NCBI GenBank assembly: GCA_038501625.1
Contig: JAZAYU010000928.1
Coordinates: 58,297-122,296, forward strand
Reading direction: 5' to 3'
From: Corbicula japonica
Taxonomy: Eukaryota; Mollusca; Bivalvia; Venerida; Cyrenidae
DNA: 64,000 nt
The position numbers and the translations under genes are program-made. The stretch's first letter is position 1; every line of letters starts with the position of its first letter. Under the pieces are notes generated by a model. The model ran no database searches. It saw only the letters and a program-made list of their open reading frames with translations, and had not been told where the DNA came from. This document shows, piece after piece, positions 22,910-34,179 of this stretch.

Positions 22910-23932
22910 GTATTGAAACTCACTTTTTTATTATCATATATCTTTTAGTTAAATAGTCCTCACGTTGTGTTATTTTTTTTTGTTGAACAATTTGTTGCCC
23001 TACGGAAAGGGTGGAATGCTGAGCTCGGGTGAAAAGGAAAGTCATTTAATTGCATTTTCGTTTATGATCTTAAAAAGGCTAAACCCAAAGGTATGTGCAA
23101 TATTTTAATTGTGTTGTTTTTTACGGTGGCTTCCGCATTCATTTTTTTTAAACTTATTTAAAACACTTTAGTCAAGAACATTAGGCCAAAAGAGAATGAG
23201 ATTGGAAAAGCAATTAACCAATAGAAATTTATAATTGTGTCACACAAATAACAATTATAGTAATTCATTCTAAACTATTTTTCTCGTTTCGCACCCAGTC
23301 ACTTGTAAAACTCATCGTTTAGTGTTTATCCATTAATAAAAATGTATGTTTGTCACAATTCATTGAATAATTAACTTTCTAACATCCTAATATATACGTA
23401 ATATTCATTCTCAAAAACGAAACACGAAAATCGCATATCAATTCGCCGACGATCGACAAGAAATATATGTCTCATTCCTCATATAATTATAGCGTAACCC
23501 AAAAAGACGCAAAACAGTAAAATATCCGAAAAATATGTCTGGATTGTCAATTATACACGTCATATATATTTACAGTAAAAATAAACCATATGTTTGATAC
23601 TCGCATCCTAAAAATGCCGTGATAAATGAGGTGTAATTGCACATATAAACCTTTCTTGATGAGCTTTTAAATGATTATTACATTTTTTTACAATTTTTCT
23701 TTTTCTCACTGAACTCACTTATTTATAAATTTTAAAAATTTACAGTTATTAATCAACATGTTCTTTATTTTATAATCGCTTAGTCTATTTACAGAAGTAA
23801 ACAATGCCCCTAACGCGAAGTTATCGACTAAATACGCTCTGCAATTTTAGAGAACGCTAAAGGGAGGTAAAAATCTGAAAGTACTCTATTCAATGAAATA
23901 CTGGCTCTTAAACACAAATTTGATTGTTTCAG

Positions 23933-24089
23933 AATACGAACGAATGCTTTTGTGGAAATAAGCTAGTAGCGGACCTGGCAAACCGATCTAGAACAGACAG
24001 TAAGTGTGGCCATGTGTGTTCCGGGGACACTACAGAAAAGTGTGGCGGACATTGGCACGGATCTCTTTATTATATAACGGGAACTGTTG
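23933..24089 (+). CDS. WSC domain, second-half exon B3
   Basis: Acceptor TTGTTTCAG, donor GTTG|GTAAGAAA. It encodes NTNECFCGNKL, SKCGHVCSGD and KCGGHWHGSLYY. It pairs with A2. Asn replaces Tyr in NTYEC, the only coding change at that site among the B exons apart from Ser in B5. The first ~90 bp of the following intron are nearly identical to those after B4 and B1. Confidence 0.88.
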
Positions 24090-24399
24090 GTAAGAAAGAT
24101 GTTGGTATACAGTTATATTTATGTTAAGGATACCCCTATCAGTCGTTATTACAGGTATATCAGACTATAGTAGCAATTATATAAATGAGCACACTAAACT
24201 CAAACCAACAAAGTTGTTTGGTTGTTTAGAAAGGGGTAGCTTTTCATATATTTATTAATTATGTCTCCCACCCCTACACTTTTATTTTTTACTTTTATTT
24301 TTCAAACACTCACCAAGAAAACAATAAATGGTTGATGAGATGGAAACAAATTAGATAAAACTTTTGACACATTCACAAGTTGAAATGATGCTACATTTA

Positions 24400-24545
24400 A
24401 AATGTGCGTTAAGATGCAGTAAGTGTTCGGATTCTCAATTACAGTAATTGTTTGTAGTGTCTATATTTAAAAATATTAATTTTATAAATCATGTTTTCGT
24501 TTCTGTCTACTTTTTTCTGAGTGTGAAGGCATCTCTGGTATGCAA
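24400..24545 (+). repeat. Rep2, ancient intronic copy 3
   Basis: Same position after exon B3 as the copies after B1, B2 and B4, with a short internal deletion near GAAGGCATCTCTGG. Confidence 0.65.
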
Positions 24546-26174
24546 ATTATTTTACTTGTTTGCTTGCTTTACTGGCGACCCTTCGAATAGATGAGCATGC
24601 TTTGTTTCCGACTATATCTTTTTTAACAAACTGTGGTTGATACCTAACCAGATGGCACAGCTTTGCTTCTAAAAGAGAGACAATAAGGAACAGAAATAAT
24701 AGAGATGTTTTAGTGAGTTTTTTTTGCTATCTTGACCGAATGTCTCTTTCAACTCACCTTTTTCTGGCATATATTTTATTGTTTGTTCTTTACATAATTT
24801 TAATGTGCTTAAAAAATCATATTACTTCAAGAAATCTAAAAACAGATTGAGTGTAGAGTAATTTCAAAACAAATGTTTATGTGTATTTTTCTTATCAGTT
24901 ATAATTCGTAATTCTCTTCCGCCTCTTTTACACGCCCACAAAGCAACAAATGAAATGAAGCTATGCAATGCACAATATCACACCTTTCAACCCGATAAGA
25001 TGAATGCCGTGGGTAAGACGACGGCAGTTGCTTGTGTACATGAACGTTTTTCGGCGAAACTGAATATTGGCCTGATTTTTACATTTTCCGGCTATATCTT
25101 AGCAGACAAAAATATACATATTGATTCTCTGTTTGTTAAGGACTCTACTGACGCACACATGATATTATTTACAGAGAAATTGCAGAAAAAGTGTGCAATT
25201 GTTTGACAAAATATGTCATTTGACGAATCGGTTGCAAATATCCTTTTTAATTACCAATTCTGAAATATTTGAAGTATACCATGATACAGTTCAATTATTT
25301 CCCTGTAATTATTTGAAACCACAGCTTCCAATTCGCTTTCTCTAGAAAGATATTTACTTTTAAACTTGGTACGTCGTAGTGATTTTGGTAACGACAACGG
25401 CCGTTAACACTAAAATATTGGTACAGTTGAATGCAGTTTCGTCAGTGGATTGGATAACGTTAACGGCCGTCAAGTGAACTTATTTTCAACGTCGCTGTTG
25501 TCTGCTTTATGCATAAAGTGTATCAGACTCTAGTGTTAACAAATTTAGGCTACTCCTTGTTGTGTATAAATCAAGATAATTATTGAAAAGTATGTTTACC
25601 TAAAGAAAAACATTTATAACAAAACACCTGATTTCCAGGTTGAATAATATTACGTAACGTTTTGTTGTTGATGCAATTTTAGAATTGTAATAATTTTAAG
25701 TATTCAATTATTTCGTACACTTGTCAAAAGAGAAGTACAAGCGTCTGTACTCATTCAAATGAAAAACAATATAATATTTTATCTATCTTTGTTCGAATTC
25801 TTATATTATTTACTATATATACTTTACGAACTTGAAATTTAATGCACTTGCACAGCCGCCTGCAGACGAGAAAAAATGTTGCACCGCATATTATTTCAGC
25901 TCGAACTTTATCTGGGGACGAACCATACCGAGTACGTAATATTATAGTTTTAAAATTCGGAAATAAATGTTATTATTCTTTATTTTCATTTGGTAGCCAT
26001 TACACTTTAAGAATATTCGAAGCGCAGGCGGTCTTGATTTACTTCTGATTTATAAATAAAATTATATAGACAACGAAAGTAAGTAAAATTCAACTCAGAA
26101 TGAAGTATTTGAAGTTCTTTTGCTTCATATTTGTAACAGACGAAAAACAACTATTCTTATGCGACTAAGTTTTG

Positions 26175-26350
26175 CCGTCGGACCGTTCCAAGGCGGTAAC
26201 CCCTCGGGTTCTCACTTTCGTTAATTGTTTGTGGCGTCCATATTGAAATTGATTATTGTAATACCATGTTCGCTTTTCGTCTCTGCTGTTTGGCTGTATG
26301 GGGAAGCTGTGTCTGCTGGATGTGGCCATCCCTGATATGCATATTTCACT
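26175..26350 (+). repeat. Rep2 copy inside the 2.4-kb element
   Basis: The landmarks GACCGTTCCAAGGCGGTAAC, CCTCGGGTTCTCAC and CCTGATATGCATATTTCAC are in order. It is closer to the other free copies than to the worn intronic ones, so it is a younger insertion. Confidence 0.75.
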
Positions 26351-26951
26351 GTTTTATATATCATTGTCGTCACCTTTGCTTCGCTGACAATACGGCTAAG
26401 ACGTCATAGTCATATCTCTAGAATATAGTTTAAATACAAGGACTCGTAATCTCTGTCAGATCAAACTCAATTTGTAAAACAGTATTTTAAAAACTTTCAT
26501 AAATATGACATTTTCAACAGCTGTTTAAGGAAAAAATATACAACAAAATGTGCGCGTTAAAAAAACATCGGTCAAGTCACGATGCAATAAAAACATTTAA
26601 TTATGTTCTCGGGCCCAGTATTAATTATTGTAGAGACAAAGCTAATTTTCGCTTGACGGCCGTTTACGTTATCCAATCCACTGACGAAACTGCATTCAAC
26701 TGTACCAATATTTTAGTGTTAACGGCCATTGTCGTTACCAAAATCTCCACGACGTACCAAGTTTAAAAGTAAATATCTCTCTATAGAAAGCGAATTGGAA
26801 GCTGTGGTTTCAAACAATTACAGGGAAATAATTGAACTTTATCATGGTATATTTCAAATATTTCAGATTTGGTAAAAAAAAGAATATTCGCGACCGATTC
26901 GTCAAATGACATATTTTGTCAACAAACTGCACACTTTTTCTGAAATTTCTT

Positions 26952-27205
26952 TTGAAATTCACAGTAGCGCTATTTGTGCAGTGTGGCGGCCGTAAAAAGT
27001 CTCCCAGTACATTTAGTCAGTACTGTTATCAGTAAATTAACCCGTTACCGATGTCATGCAGTGATTGTTACGTATATCAGGGCTATCCGATCAACGTTGT
27101 TTTGGCGTTGTCCCGGTTAGCTCAGTTGGTTACGTCGCAGGAATTGCATGGCTAGGCGCTGTCGCCGTGACGGTGCGGGTTCGCTCCCAACTAGAGACAC
27201 TATCA
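26952..27205 (+). mobile_element. Rep3: Rep1-like head joined to a tRNA-like segment
   Basis: It begins at the left with a ~75-bp head, CACAGTAGCGCTATTTGTGC...GTACATTTAGTCAGTACTGT, that matches one end of Rep1. It ends with a tRNA-like segment: GTCCCGGTTAGCTCAGTTGG (A box) and GCGGGTTCGCTCCC (B box) at about 27,112-27,190. It interrupts the right arm of the 2.4-kb element; the left arm supplies the empty site (TTTCTCTGTAAATAATATC in inverse). The tRNA-like part lies at the far end from the head, unlike a standard tRNA-headed SINE. Confidence 0.8.
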
Positions 27206-27784
27206 TTTGTAAATAATATCCTGTGTGCGTCAAGAGTTCGTCAGTAGAGTCCTTAACAAACAGGGAATCAATATGTATATTTTTGTCTGCTTAGATATTG
27301 CCGGAAAATGTAAAAATCAGGCAAATACTCAGTTTCGCCGAAAAACGTTCATGTACACAAGCAACTGCCGTCGTCTTACCCACGGCATTCATCTTATCGG
27401 GTTGAACGGTGTGAATATAAAGACTGACAGAACATCAGTTAATAGTTCTCATCAAATTCGATCAACTTACAAAGCGAGTCTGCATTATTTTTATATTCGT
27501 TGTGTATGGTGGCGTTCAAAATTTCCTTTTCATCTTTCTTATTCCGATAAAGTTTTATATTCAATTTGTTTTTCTGTTCTCGTAAAGTGATTTCTCTGAG
27601 ACATGTTTACAACAAAAGGCAATCACTTACCATATGACTGTAGCAACCTTTTGGTGATGATGATAGGATAGGGGAATAGTTCGCGGGAGATGGCACCGGA
27701 AGTCAGGGGAATTCACATGGTTTTACGCAACGGTTATTATTTGACTTTGTAAAATGTTTTATTTAAATTATTGGCTTTTAATAG

Positions 27785-27939
27785 CAACAAAGCCCTACGT
27801 AAGTTTCGTGTACCTTGGGTGTTATATGGACGCTGATGACCGACTTTTAAAGGAAGCAAACACTACAAGCACACATGTGACATCGAAGTGGTGCTCCGAA
27901 TTCTGCGACAATAAGGGAATGCGATACTTTGTAACGAAG
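27785..27939 (+). CDS. WSC domain, first-half exon A3
   Basis: Acceptor TTTTAATAG, donor AAG|GTATTG. It encodes TKPYVSFVYLGCYMDADDR, TSKWCSEFCDNKGMRYF and VTK. It is almost identical to A1, with Thr for Ser at the second residue and Lys for Glu as the last residue. The B3-A3 intron is 3,695 bp, but it falls to about 1,255 bp once the 2.4-kb element and its duplicated AATAT are taken out, close to the empty introns elsewhere in the array. Confidence 0.88.
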
Positions 27940-28770
27940 GTATTGAAAGTCACTTTTTTATAATCATATATCTTTCAGTTTAATAGTCCTCACGTTGTGT
28001 TTATATTTTGTTGAACAAATTTGTTGCCCTACGGAAAAGGTGAAATGCTGAGCTCAGGTTAAGAGGGATGTCATTAAATTGTATTGATTTTTTTGTTTAT
28101 GATCTTAAAACGGCGAAACCGAAACCAATGTGCAATATTTTCTTTGTGTCGTTGTTTACGGTGGCTTCCGCCATTCACTTATTATTGTTTTTAAAAACTT
28201 ATTTACAACACTTTAAAAGTCAAGAGCACTGAGCAAAAGGAAAATGAGATTGAAAAATCAATATACCAATAGAAATTGACAATTGTGTCAGACAAATAAC
28301 AAATTATAGCAATTCATTCTAAACTATTTTTTCTCGTTTCACAGCTAGTCACTTGTAAAACTCTTCGTTTAGTGTTTATCCATAAATAAAAAAGTACTTT
28401 CTTCTTGTTGAAATGAACACAATTCATTGAATAATTAACTTTCTAACATCCTATTATATACGTAATATTCATGTCAAAAACGAAACACGAAAATCTCATT
28501 ATCAATTAGCCGACGATCGACAAGAAATAGATGTCTCATTCCTCGAATAATTATAGCATGTTCTTAATTTTATCATCTCTTAGTCTATTAACCGAAGTAA
28601 ACAATGCCCCTAGCACGAAGTTATCGACTAAATACGCTCTGCAATTTTAGAAAACGCTTAAAGGAGGTAAAAATTTGAAAGTACTCAATTCATTGAACAA
28701 TGAACTTTATGTTGTTCAGCTCAAGAAGTAATGAAATACTGGCTTTTAAACACAAAGGTGATTGTTTCAG

Positions 28771-28927
28771 AATACGTACGAATGCTTTTGTGGAAATAAG
28801 CTAGTAGCGGACCTGGCAAACCGATCTAGAACAGACAGTAAGTGTGGCCATGTGTGTTCCGGGGACACTACAGAAAAGTGTGGCGGACATTGGCACGGAT
28901 CTCTTTATTATATAACGGGAACTGTTG
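28771..28927 (+). CDS. WSC domain, second-half exon B4
   Basis: Acceptor TTGTTTCAG, donor GTTG|GTAAGAAA. It encodes NTYECFCGNKL, SKCGHVCSGD and KCGGHWHGSLYY, the consensus form of the five B exons, with all five cysteines. It pairs with A3 across the shortest intron of the array (831 bp). Confidence 0.9.
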
Positions 28928-29174
28928 GTAAGAAAGATGTTGGTATACAGTTATATTTATGTTAAGGATACCCCTATCAGTCGTTATTACAGGTATATCA
29001 GACTAGTAGCCATTATATAAATGAGCACACTAAACTGAAACCAAAAAGTTGTTTTGTTGTTTAGAAAGGGGTAGCTATTCATATACCAGTTAAAACAATA
29101 AATGATTGATGAGATGAGAACAAATTAGATAAAACTTTTGACACATTCACAAGTTGAAATGATGTTATATTTAA

Positions 29175-29345
29175 AATATGCGTTAAGATGCAGTAAGTGT
29201 TCGGATTCTCATTTTCAGTAATTGTTTGAAGTTTCTATATTTAAAAATATTAATTTTATAAATCATGTTCTCTTTTCTGTCTACTTTTGTCTGAGTGTGA
29301 AAGCTGTGCTTTCTGAATTTTGCAATCTCTGGTATGCATATTTTA
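29175..29345 (+). repeat. Rep2, ancient intronic copy 4
   Basis: Same worn block at the same relative position after exon B4, ending CAATCTCTGGTATGCATATT. Confidence 0.65.
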
Positions 29346-30155
29346 CTAATTTTACTAGTTTTTACTGGAATGTTTGCTTGCTTTACTGGCGACCCTTCGA
29401 ATAGATGAGCATGCTTTGTTTCCGACTATATCTTTTTTAACAAACTGTGGTTGATATCTAACCAGATGGCACAGCTTTGCTCCTAAAAGAGAGACAATAA
29501 GGAACAGAAATAATAGAGATGTTTTAGTGAGTTTTTTTTTCTATCTTGACCGAATGTCTCTTTCAATTCATCTTTTTCTGGCATATATTTTATTGTATTT
29601 TCTTTACATAATTGAAAAGTGCTAACGAAAAAATCATATTACTTCAAGAAATCTAAAAACAGATTGAGTGTAGAGTAATTTCAAAACAAATGTTTATGTG
29701 ACTGTTTTTTTCTTATCAGTTATAATTCGTACCTCTCTTCCTCCTCTTGTAAACGCCCACAAAGCAACAAATGAAATGAAGCTATGCAATGCACAATAAA
29801 AAGACTGTCATAACATCAGTCATTAGTTCTCATCAAATTTTATCAACTTACAAAGCGAGTCTGCATTATTTTATATTCGTTGTGTATGGTGGCGTTCAAA
29901 ATTTCCTTTTCATCTTTTCAAATTCCGAGAAAGTTCTATATTGTTTTTCTGTTCTCGTAAAGTAATTTCTCTGAGACATGTTTACAACAAAAGCCAATCA
30001 CTAACTATGTGATTGTACGCAATTTTTTGGTGATGATGATAGGAAACGGGACTTGTGCGCGGGTGATGAGGACTGGAAGTCAGGGGAATTCAAATTTTAG
30101 CGCAACGGTTATTATTTCACTTTGTAACATGTTTTATTTTATTGACTATTAATAG

Positions 30156-30310
30156 CAGCAAAGCCCTGTGTAAGTTTCGTGTACCTTGGGTGTTATATGG
30201 ACTCTGATGACCGACTTTTAAAGGAAGCAAACACTACAAACAAACATGTGACATCGAAGTGGTGCTTTCAATTCTGCGTCAGAGAGGGAATGCGATACTT
30301 TGTAACGGAG
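30156..30310 (+). CDS. WSC domain, first-half exon A4
   Basis: Acceptor ATTAATAG, donor GAG|GTAGTG (slightly weaker than the GTATTG of the other A exons). It encodes AKPCVSFVYLGCYMDSDDR, TSKWCFQFCVREGMRYF and VTE. It has a fourth cysteine (KPC instead of KPY or KPS) just before the domain core, which is unpaired within the usual eight-cysteine WSC pattern. It groups with A2 by the SDDR and Asn-Lys loop residues. Confidence 0.88.
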
Positions 30311-32750
30311 GTAGTGAAACTCACTTTTTAATTATCATTTATCTTTTTGTTTAATAGTCCTCATGTTGTGTTTATATTTTGTTGAAAAATTTGATGCCCT
30401 ACGGAAAGGGTGAAATGCTGAGTTTCGGTCAAGAGGAACGTCATTAACTTTTATTTTCGTTTATGATCTTAAAAAGGCTAAAGCAAAACCAATGTGCATT
30501 ATTTTCATTGTGTCGTTGTTTACTGAGGCTTCCGCATTCACTTATTATTGTTTTTAAAAACTTATTTACAACACTTTAATTAAGAGCATTAGGTCAAAAG
30601 AGAATGAGATTGGAAAATGAATAAACCAATAGAAATTTAGATTTGTGTTAGAGAATTATCAATAGTCATTCATTCTAAATTATTTTTCTCATTTCGCAGC
30701 TAGTCATTTGTTTAACTCTTCGATTGTTGTAAGTCCATTAATAAAAATATAATGTTTCGCTGAAACATACTCAATAGAGTTATTTCAATATGTTGTGCGC
30801 ATACGTTGTACGCCACGTTTAGGTACGAACATTTTGGTTTTATCCTAAACCGACGCTTAAGGGGGCAATTAACTGTGTCATTGCTACAGAATGAACGGAC
30901 ATGATCACGGTGTCGACTTAAAGCATATGATAGAGCGTTACAAATTCGAGTTTTACGAATTTTCGAATATTACAGGCTTAAAATAGCTTTTACAAGCTTT
31001 GACTGTGGAAAACGTAAACCAATCAAAGACATGAGGTTGCCACTTTGAATCAGAAAGTCTCATATGAAAACAAAGACAATGGGGATTACATTCCGTTATT
31101 TGCCACTGACACATATATGAACATCTCGAGTTTTTCTGCCAAAATGTGCGTTTACTTTAAGATATTAATTTTTTGTCACATGATCTCCCTTAATTGGAGC
31201 AAAACTGATAAATGTAGCGATGTATCGCTGTTGTATTCGCCGATTGCGTTCTAATGTTGTTCACTTTTTTTCGTCCTAACATATGTTTAAAACTAACATT
31301 TACTGTAACCATTCGTATACATGTATTTCTTTCCCCAGACATGGATTTTATTCATTTTTATGTTTAAGAACTAGGAATTATACTTTGAATACGACCGTGT
31401 TACTGTTTGTTGTCCCTATATATTTGACACAATATTCCCACTATTCATTCTTCCTACATGTAGAAGACGATGGTGACATGTTGAGGTGCAAAAACTTGAT
31501 AGGGATAAGACATTTTAGGAGACATAATTATATATTTGAAAGAAACTATAATTGTCACTTATAGCTTTAACTTTTCGAATACGTACAAATGGTCATGAGG
31601 TCAGTCCCGTATTTCTATAACTCTATTTTGTAGCGGTGGAATTGCCGATCATGTAGTTATATACGTCGTATTGATTTTATTACCGTAGTCATAAGACATT
31701 AGTTTTACTCACATTCCATAAATATATAATGTTATCGGAATGATGTAGAAATAAGATAAAATGTCCGCAGACCTGCCAAATCTCAGGATTTTATCTGAAA
31801 CCTCCTGATTGTAAGGCAATTCTCCGGATCTCTGGATTTCCAAGCAAAATCTCCGGATTTAAAAGATACTGAATAATGTAATAAAATGAAACCAAAATTT
31901 AACAGAATTTAGACTGACTTTTACAATTACCTTTATCAATATTAAGACCCAGATTTAGATGATCACATATGCAAAAACTTGGTCTACCAAGACTCCCAAA
32001 TTTCCTGTTTATTGAGAGATTACGAGAACATGTTAAATGACACGATACCTAGGGCACACATATACACAACAACCGATTGTCATAAAACTTAACTCGGACC
32101 TGGATATCGCACTCCCGCTCATTTCTTTTGATCCATGGTCATTGTGGTTTTTAGACAGATACGAATTTATTTTTCAAAACCGGCAGCGGCAACAACGAAC
32201 CTCAACATCAAAATAGTTAATCATAAAAAAAACTCGTCGTTTTTGATCGCATAGTTTTGGCTGGCCTACTGTCCGGCAATGTTCGTTTGGTTCTGTGTAT
32301 TTTATCAATTTCTCGGGTTATAACGGGAAACATCCTATTATAAACAACATGTTTATTTTCATAAAAAAATCAAACAAATCCGTTTGATACTCGCATCCTG
32401 AAAATACCGCGATGAATGACGTTGAAGTGCACATATTAACATTTCTTGATGAGCTTTAAATTTGCATAACATTTTTTAAATTCTTTTTTGTTTGACTGAA
32501 CTCACTTATTTATAAAAAAACTGAAATTATGAATCAACAGGTTCTTAATTTTATAATCTCTAAGTCTATAATCAGAAGTAAACAATGCCCCTCGCGCGCA
32601 GTTGTCGATTGAATATGCTCTTCAATTTAGAGAGCGCTAAGATGAGGTAAAAGTTTGAAAGTACTCTATTCATTGAATAATGAACTTTATGTTGTTCAGC
32701 TCAAGAAGTAATGGAGTACTGGCTCTTAAACACAAAAATGGTTGTTTCAG
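30311..32750 (+). other. A4-B5 intron
   Basis: The first ~480 bp align with other A-B introns and the last ~1.2 kb with the A1-B2 intron. The middle (about 30,790-31,545) is unlike any other intron and holds two frames (31,045-31,254 and 31,283-31,564) with no domain. A stretch at about 31,760-31,865 repeats the words CTCCGGAT and CTCAGGATT. No exon seen. Confidence 0.5.
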
Positions 32751-32907
32751 AATACGTCCGAATGCTTTTGTGGAAATAAGCTAGTAGCGGACCTGGCAAA
32801 CCGATCTAGAACAGACAGCAAGTGTGGCCATATGTGTTCCGGGGACACTAAAGAAAAGTGTGGCGGACATTGGCACGGATCTCTTTATTATATAACGGGA
32901 ACTGTTG
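32751..32907 (+). CDS. WSC domain, second-half exon B5
   Basis: Acceptor TTGTTTCAG, donor GTTG|GTAAGAAA. It encodes NTSECFCGNKL, SKCGHMCSGD and KEKCGGHWHGSLYY, with all five cysteines. It pairs with A4. The intron after it is alignable for only about 95 bp, and then the array ends. A further phase-1 exon should follow, but none was recognised downstream. Confidence 0.88.
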
Positions 32908-33210
32908 GTAAGAAAGATGTTGTATACAGTTATATGTATGTTTAGGATATCCCTATCAGTCGTTATGACATATAGATAAGGCTATAGTATTTTATATAAA
33001 TTCGGCACAACAAGTGTACATGGTCCATTAAGTGGTATTAACACTTTGTCTATTAGTGACAAGAACAATGTTACACGAGCATTAAATTCAGAAACAATAA
33101 AAAACAACAAAAAAACTGTCTGTTTTTCAGTGTGAACAGTAATTATGCCGATTCCATGGCTTTAGCATTAAAATATTTACGTCAAGTGGATTTCCGTTAA
33201 TTGGAATACT

Positions 33211-33367
33211 TAAGGATTGAATCGATATTTGATGTTTTTCATTTGGGTATGGAAAACAGTTGGGTTGTTTAAAGTGCGTGAAGCCCGAAGGGCTTCACGC
33301 ATACTTTAAACAGTCCAACTGTTTTTCATACCCAAATGAAAAACATCAAATATCGATTCAATCCTTA
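33211..33367. mobile_element. Near-perfect 157-bp palindrome
   Basis: The left arm, from TAAGGATTGAATCGATATTT to CGTGAAGCCC, is mirrored by GGGCTTCACG to AAATATCGATTCAATCCTTA with only a few mismatches around a GAAG-sized loop near 33,288. It is probably a MITE or a transposon-derived hairpin. As RNA it would form a long stem able to give small RNAs; as DNA it is a cruciform candidate. Confidence 0.85.
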
Positions 33368-34175
33368 TATTTACACATATTTATACTCTCATAAATACAG
33401 AAATTATTAGAAGAATTCGTAATATAACGGCTTTTTCTTATGGCTGTTAGAACAGCTATGTTCACGACAAAGTGAATGACTGCACGCTTTTTCGCAACAA
33501 CTCGTGGCAAAACGTGCATGCTCGGCGACGTCACAGGTCAAAACATTGTGCAACGTCCAATAAACTGTAAACGGTTCTTCTGGAGCCACGCCTTTTAAAC
33601 TATTACGTCACACTGTTTACCATTAGAAATTATGATTCCTTAGGTGAATAAGACTTCATCGTAGAGAATAAAGTTGAAGTGTAAATATAAGTTAATAAAT
33701 TCAGGATTTGATAAAACTTTTAAAATATTCAATATGTCGGAAAAGCAGTAGGGGACGTTTTATTATAAAATCACTTCGAGATCGTGTCTTTTATTTCACA
33801 TTTTAAGGGACATGAATGTAAAATTCAAATTAGATTCTATACTGCTATAACATTAATACATGATCAGACGGTATTGTTGAAGGAAAGTTTGCAATTCAGT
33901 TGTTATGCCTTAATATTAGTTGTTACTTGGACTAACTATGTTGTACGCGAAATTAACTATTGGAAAGAATAACGATAAGATGGAGAAACTATTTAAATAA
34001 GACGAAGACTTACCTTGAAGTATTTAGCACAGTATTTAATTATTTTTTATGGAATGTATATGTTTGACAATGTCTTACGTGCAATGATTTAATTTAATAA
34101 CGACAAATAATAATACAAATTGTTTAAATATTTCAAACTGATAAAAGATGGGTGTCTTCAGGGATACATGTATAC
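33368..34175. other. Spacer, no gene recognised
   Basis: The minus-strand frame at 33,407-33,589 (60 codons) has six cysteines, but no domain or splice support. The rest is AT-rich. Nothing else identified. Confidence 0.35.
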
Positions 34176-34179
34176 TTTC

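Larger units (their letters stand above)
24979..27413. mobile_element. 2.4-kb element with ~507-bp inverted arms and AATAT target duplication
   Basis: The left end is CACACCTTTCAACCCGATAA and the right end, reverse complemented, is CACACCGTTCAACCCGATAA. The left arm is about 24,979-25,485 and the right arm about 26,643-27,413; the right arm is longer only because a Rep3 copy sits in it. AATAT lies on both sides (24,974-24,978 and 27,414-27,418). The equivalent intron after exon B1 reads GCACAATATAAAGACTG without the element, so the insertion and its 5-bp duplication are exact. The ~1.16-kb centre has no transposase and contains a Rep2 copy. It is non-autonomous. Five-base duplications with CAC ends occur in Transib and RAG-like elements, but the heptamer here (CACACCT/G) is not canonical. 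Confidence 0.9.
12640..33005 (+). other. WSC-domain exon array with duplicated introns
   Basis: Nine exons encode the two halves of WSC domains in the order B1, A1-B2, A2-B3, A3-B4, A4-B5, all on the plus strand and all open. Exon A starts in phase 1 and ends in phase 0; exon B starts in phase 0 and ends in phase 1. Each A+B pair (155+157 = 312 nt, 104 codons) is therefore a symmetric 1-1 module that can be gained or lost without changing frame. Introns are also alignable between units, which shows duplication of genomic blocks. Similarity to the shared intron sequence starts near 12,640 and stops near 33,005. I found no first exon with a signal peptide and no transmembrane or terminal exon, so the gene's ends lie outside what I can recognise. 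Confidence 0.85.

Noticed and set aside
24955..25206. 83-codon plus-strand open frame
   Set aside because: Begins in intron sequence, crosses the edge of the 2.4-kb transposable element and lies in its inverted arm.
27112..27190. Possible functional tRNA gene (A and B boxes present)
   Set aside because: The acceptor and anticodon stems do not pair properly and the segment is part of a dispersed repeat present twice.
27065..27590. 60- and 121-codon frames
   Set aside because: They run through Rep3, the right arm of the 2.4-kb element and WSC intron sequence; no single biological unit covers them.
33407..33589. Cysteine-rich 60-codon minus-strand frame as a small secreted peptide
   Set aside because: No signal peptide, no splice context and no second copy; cysteine content alone is not enough.
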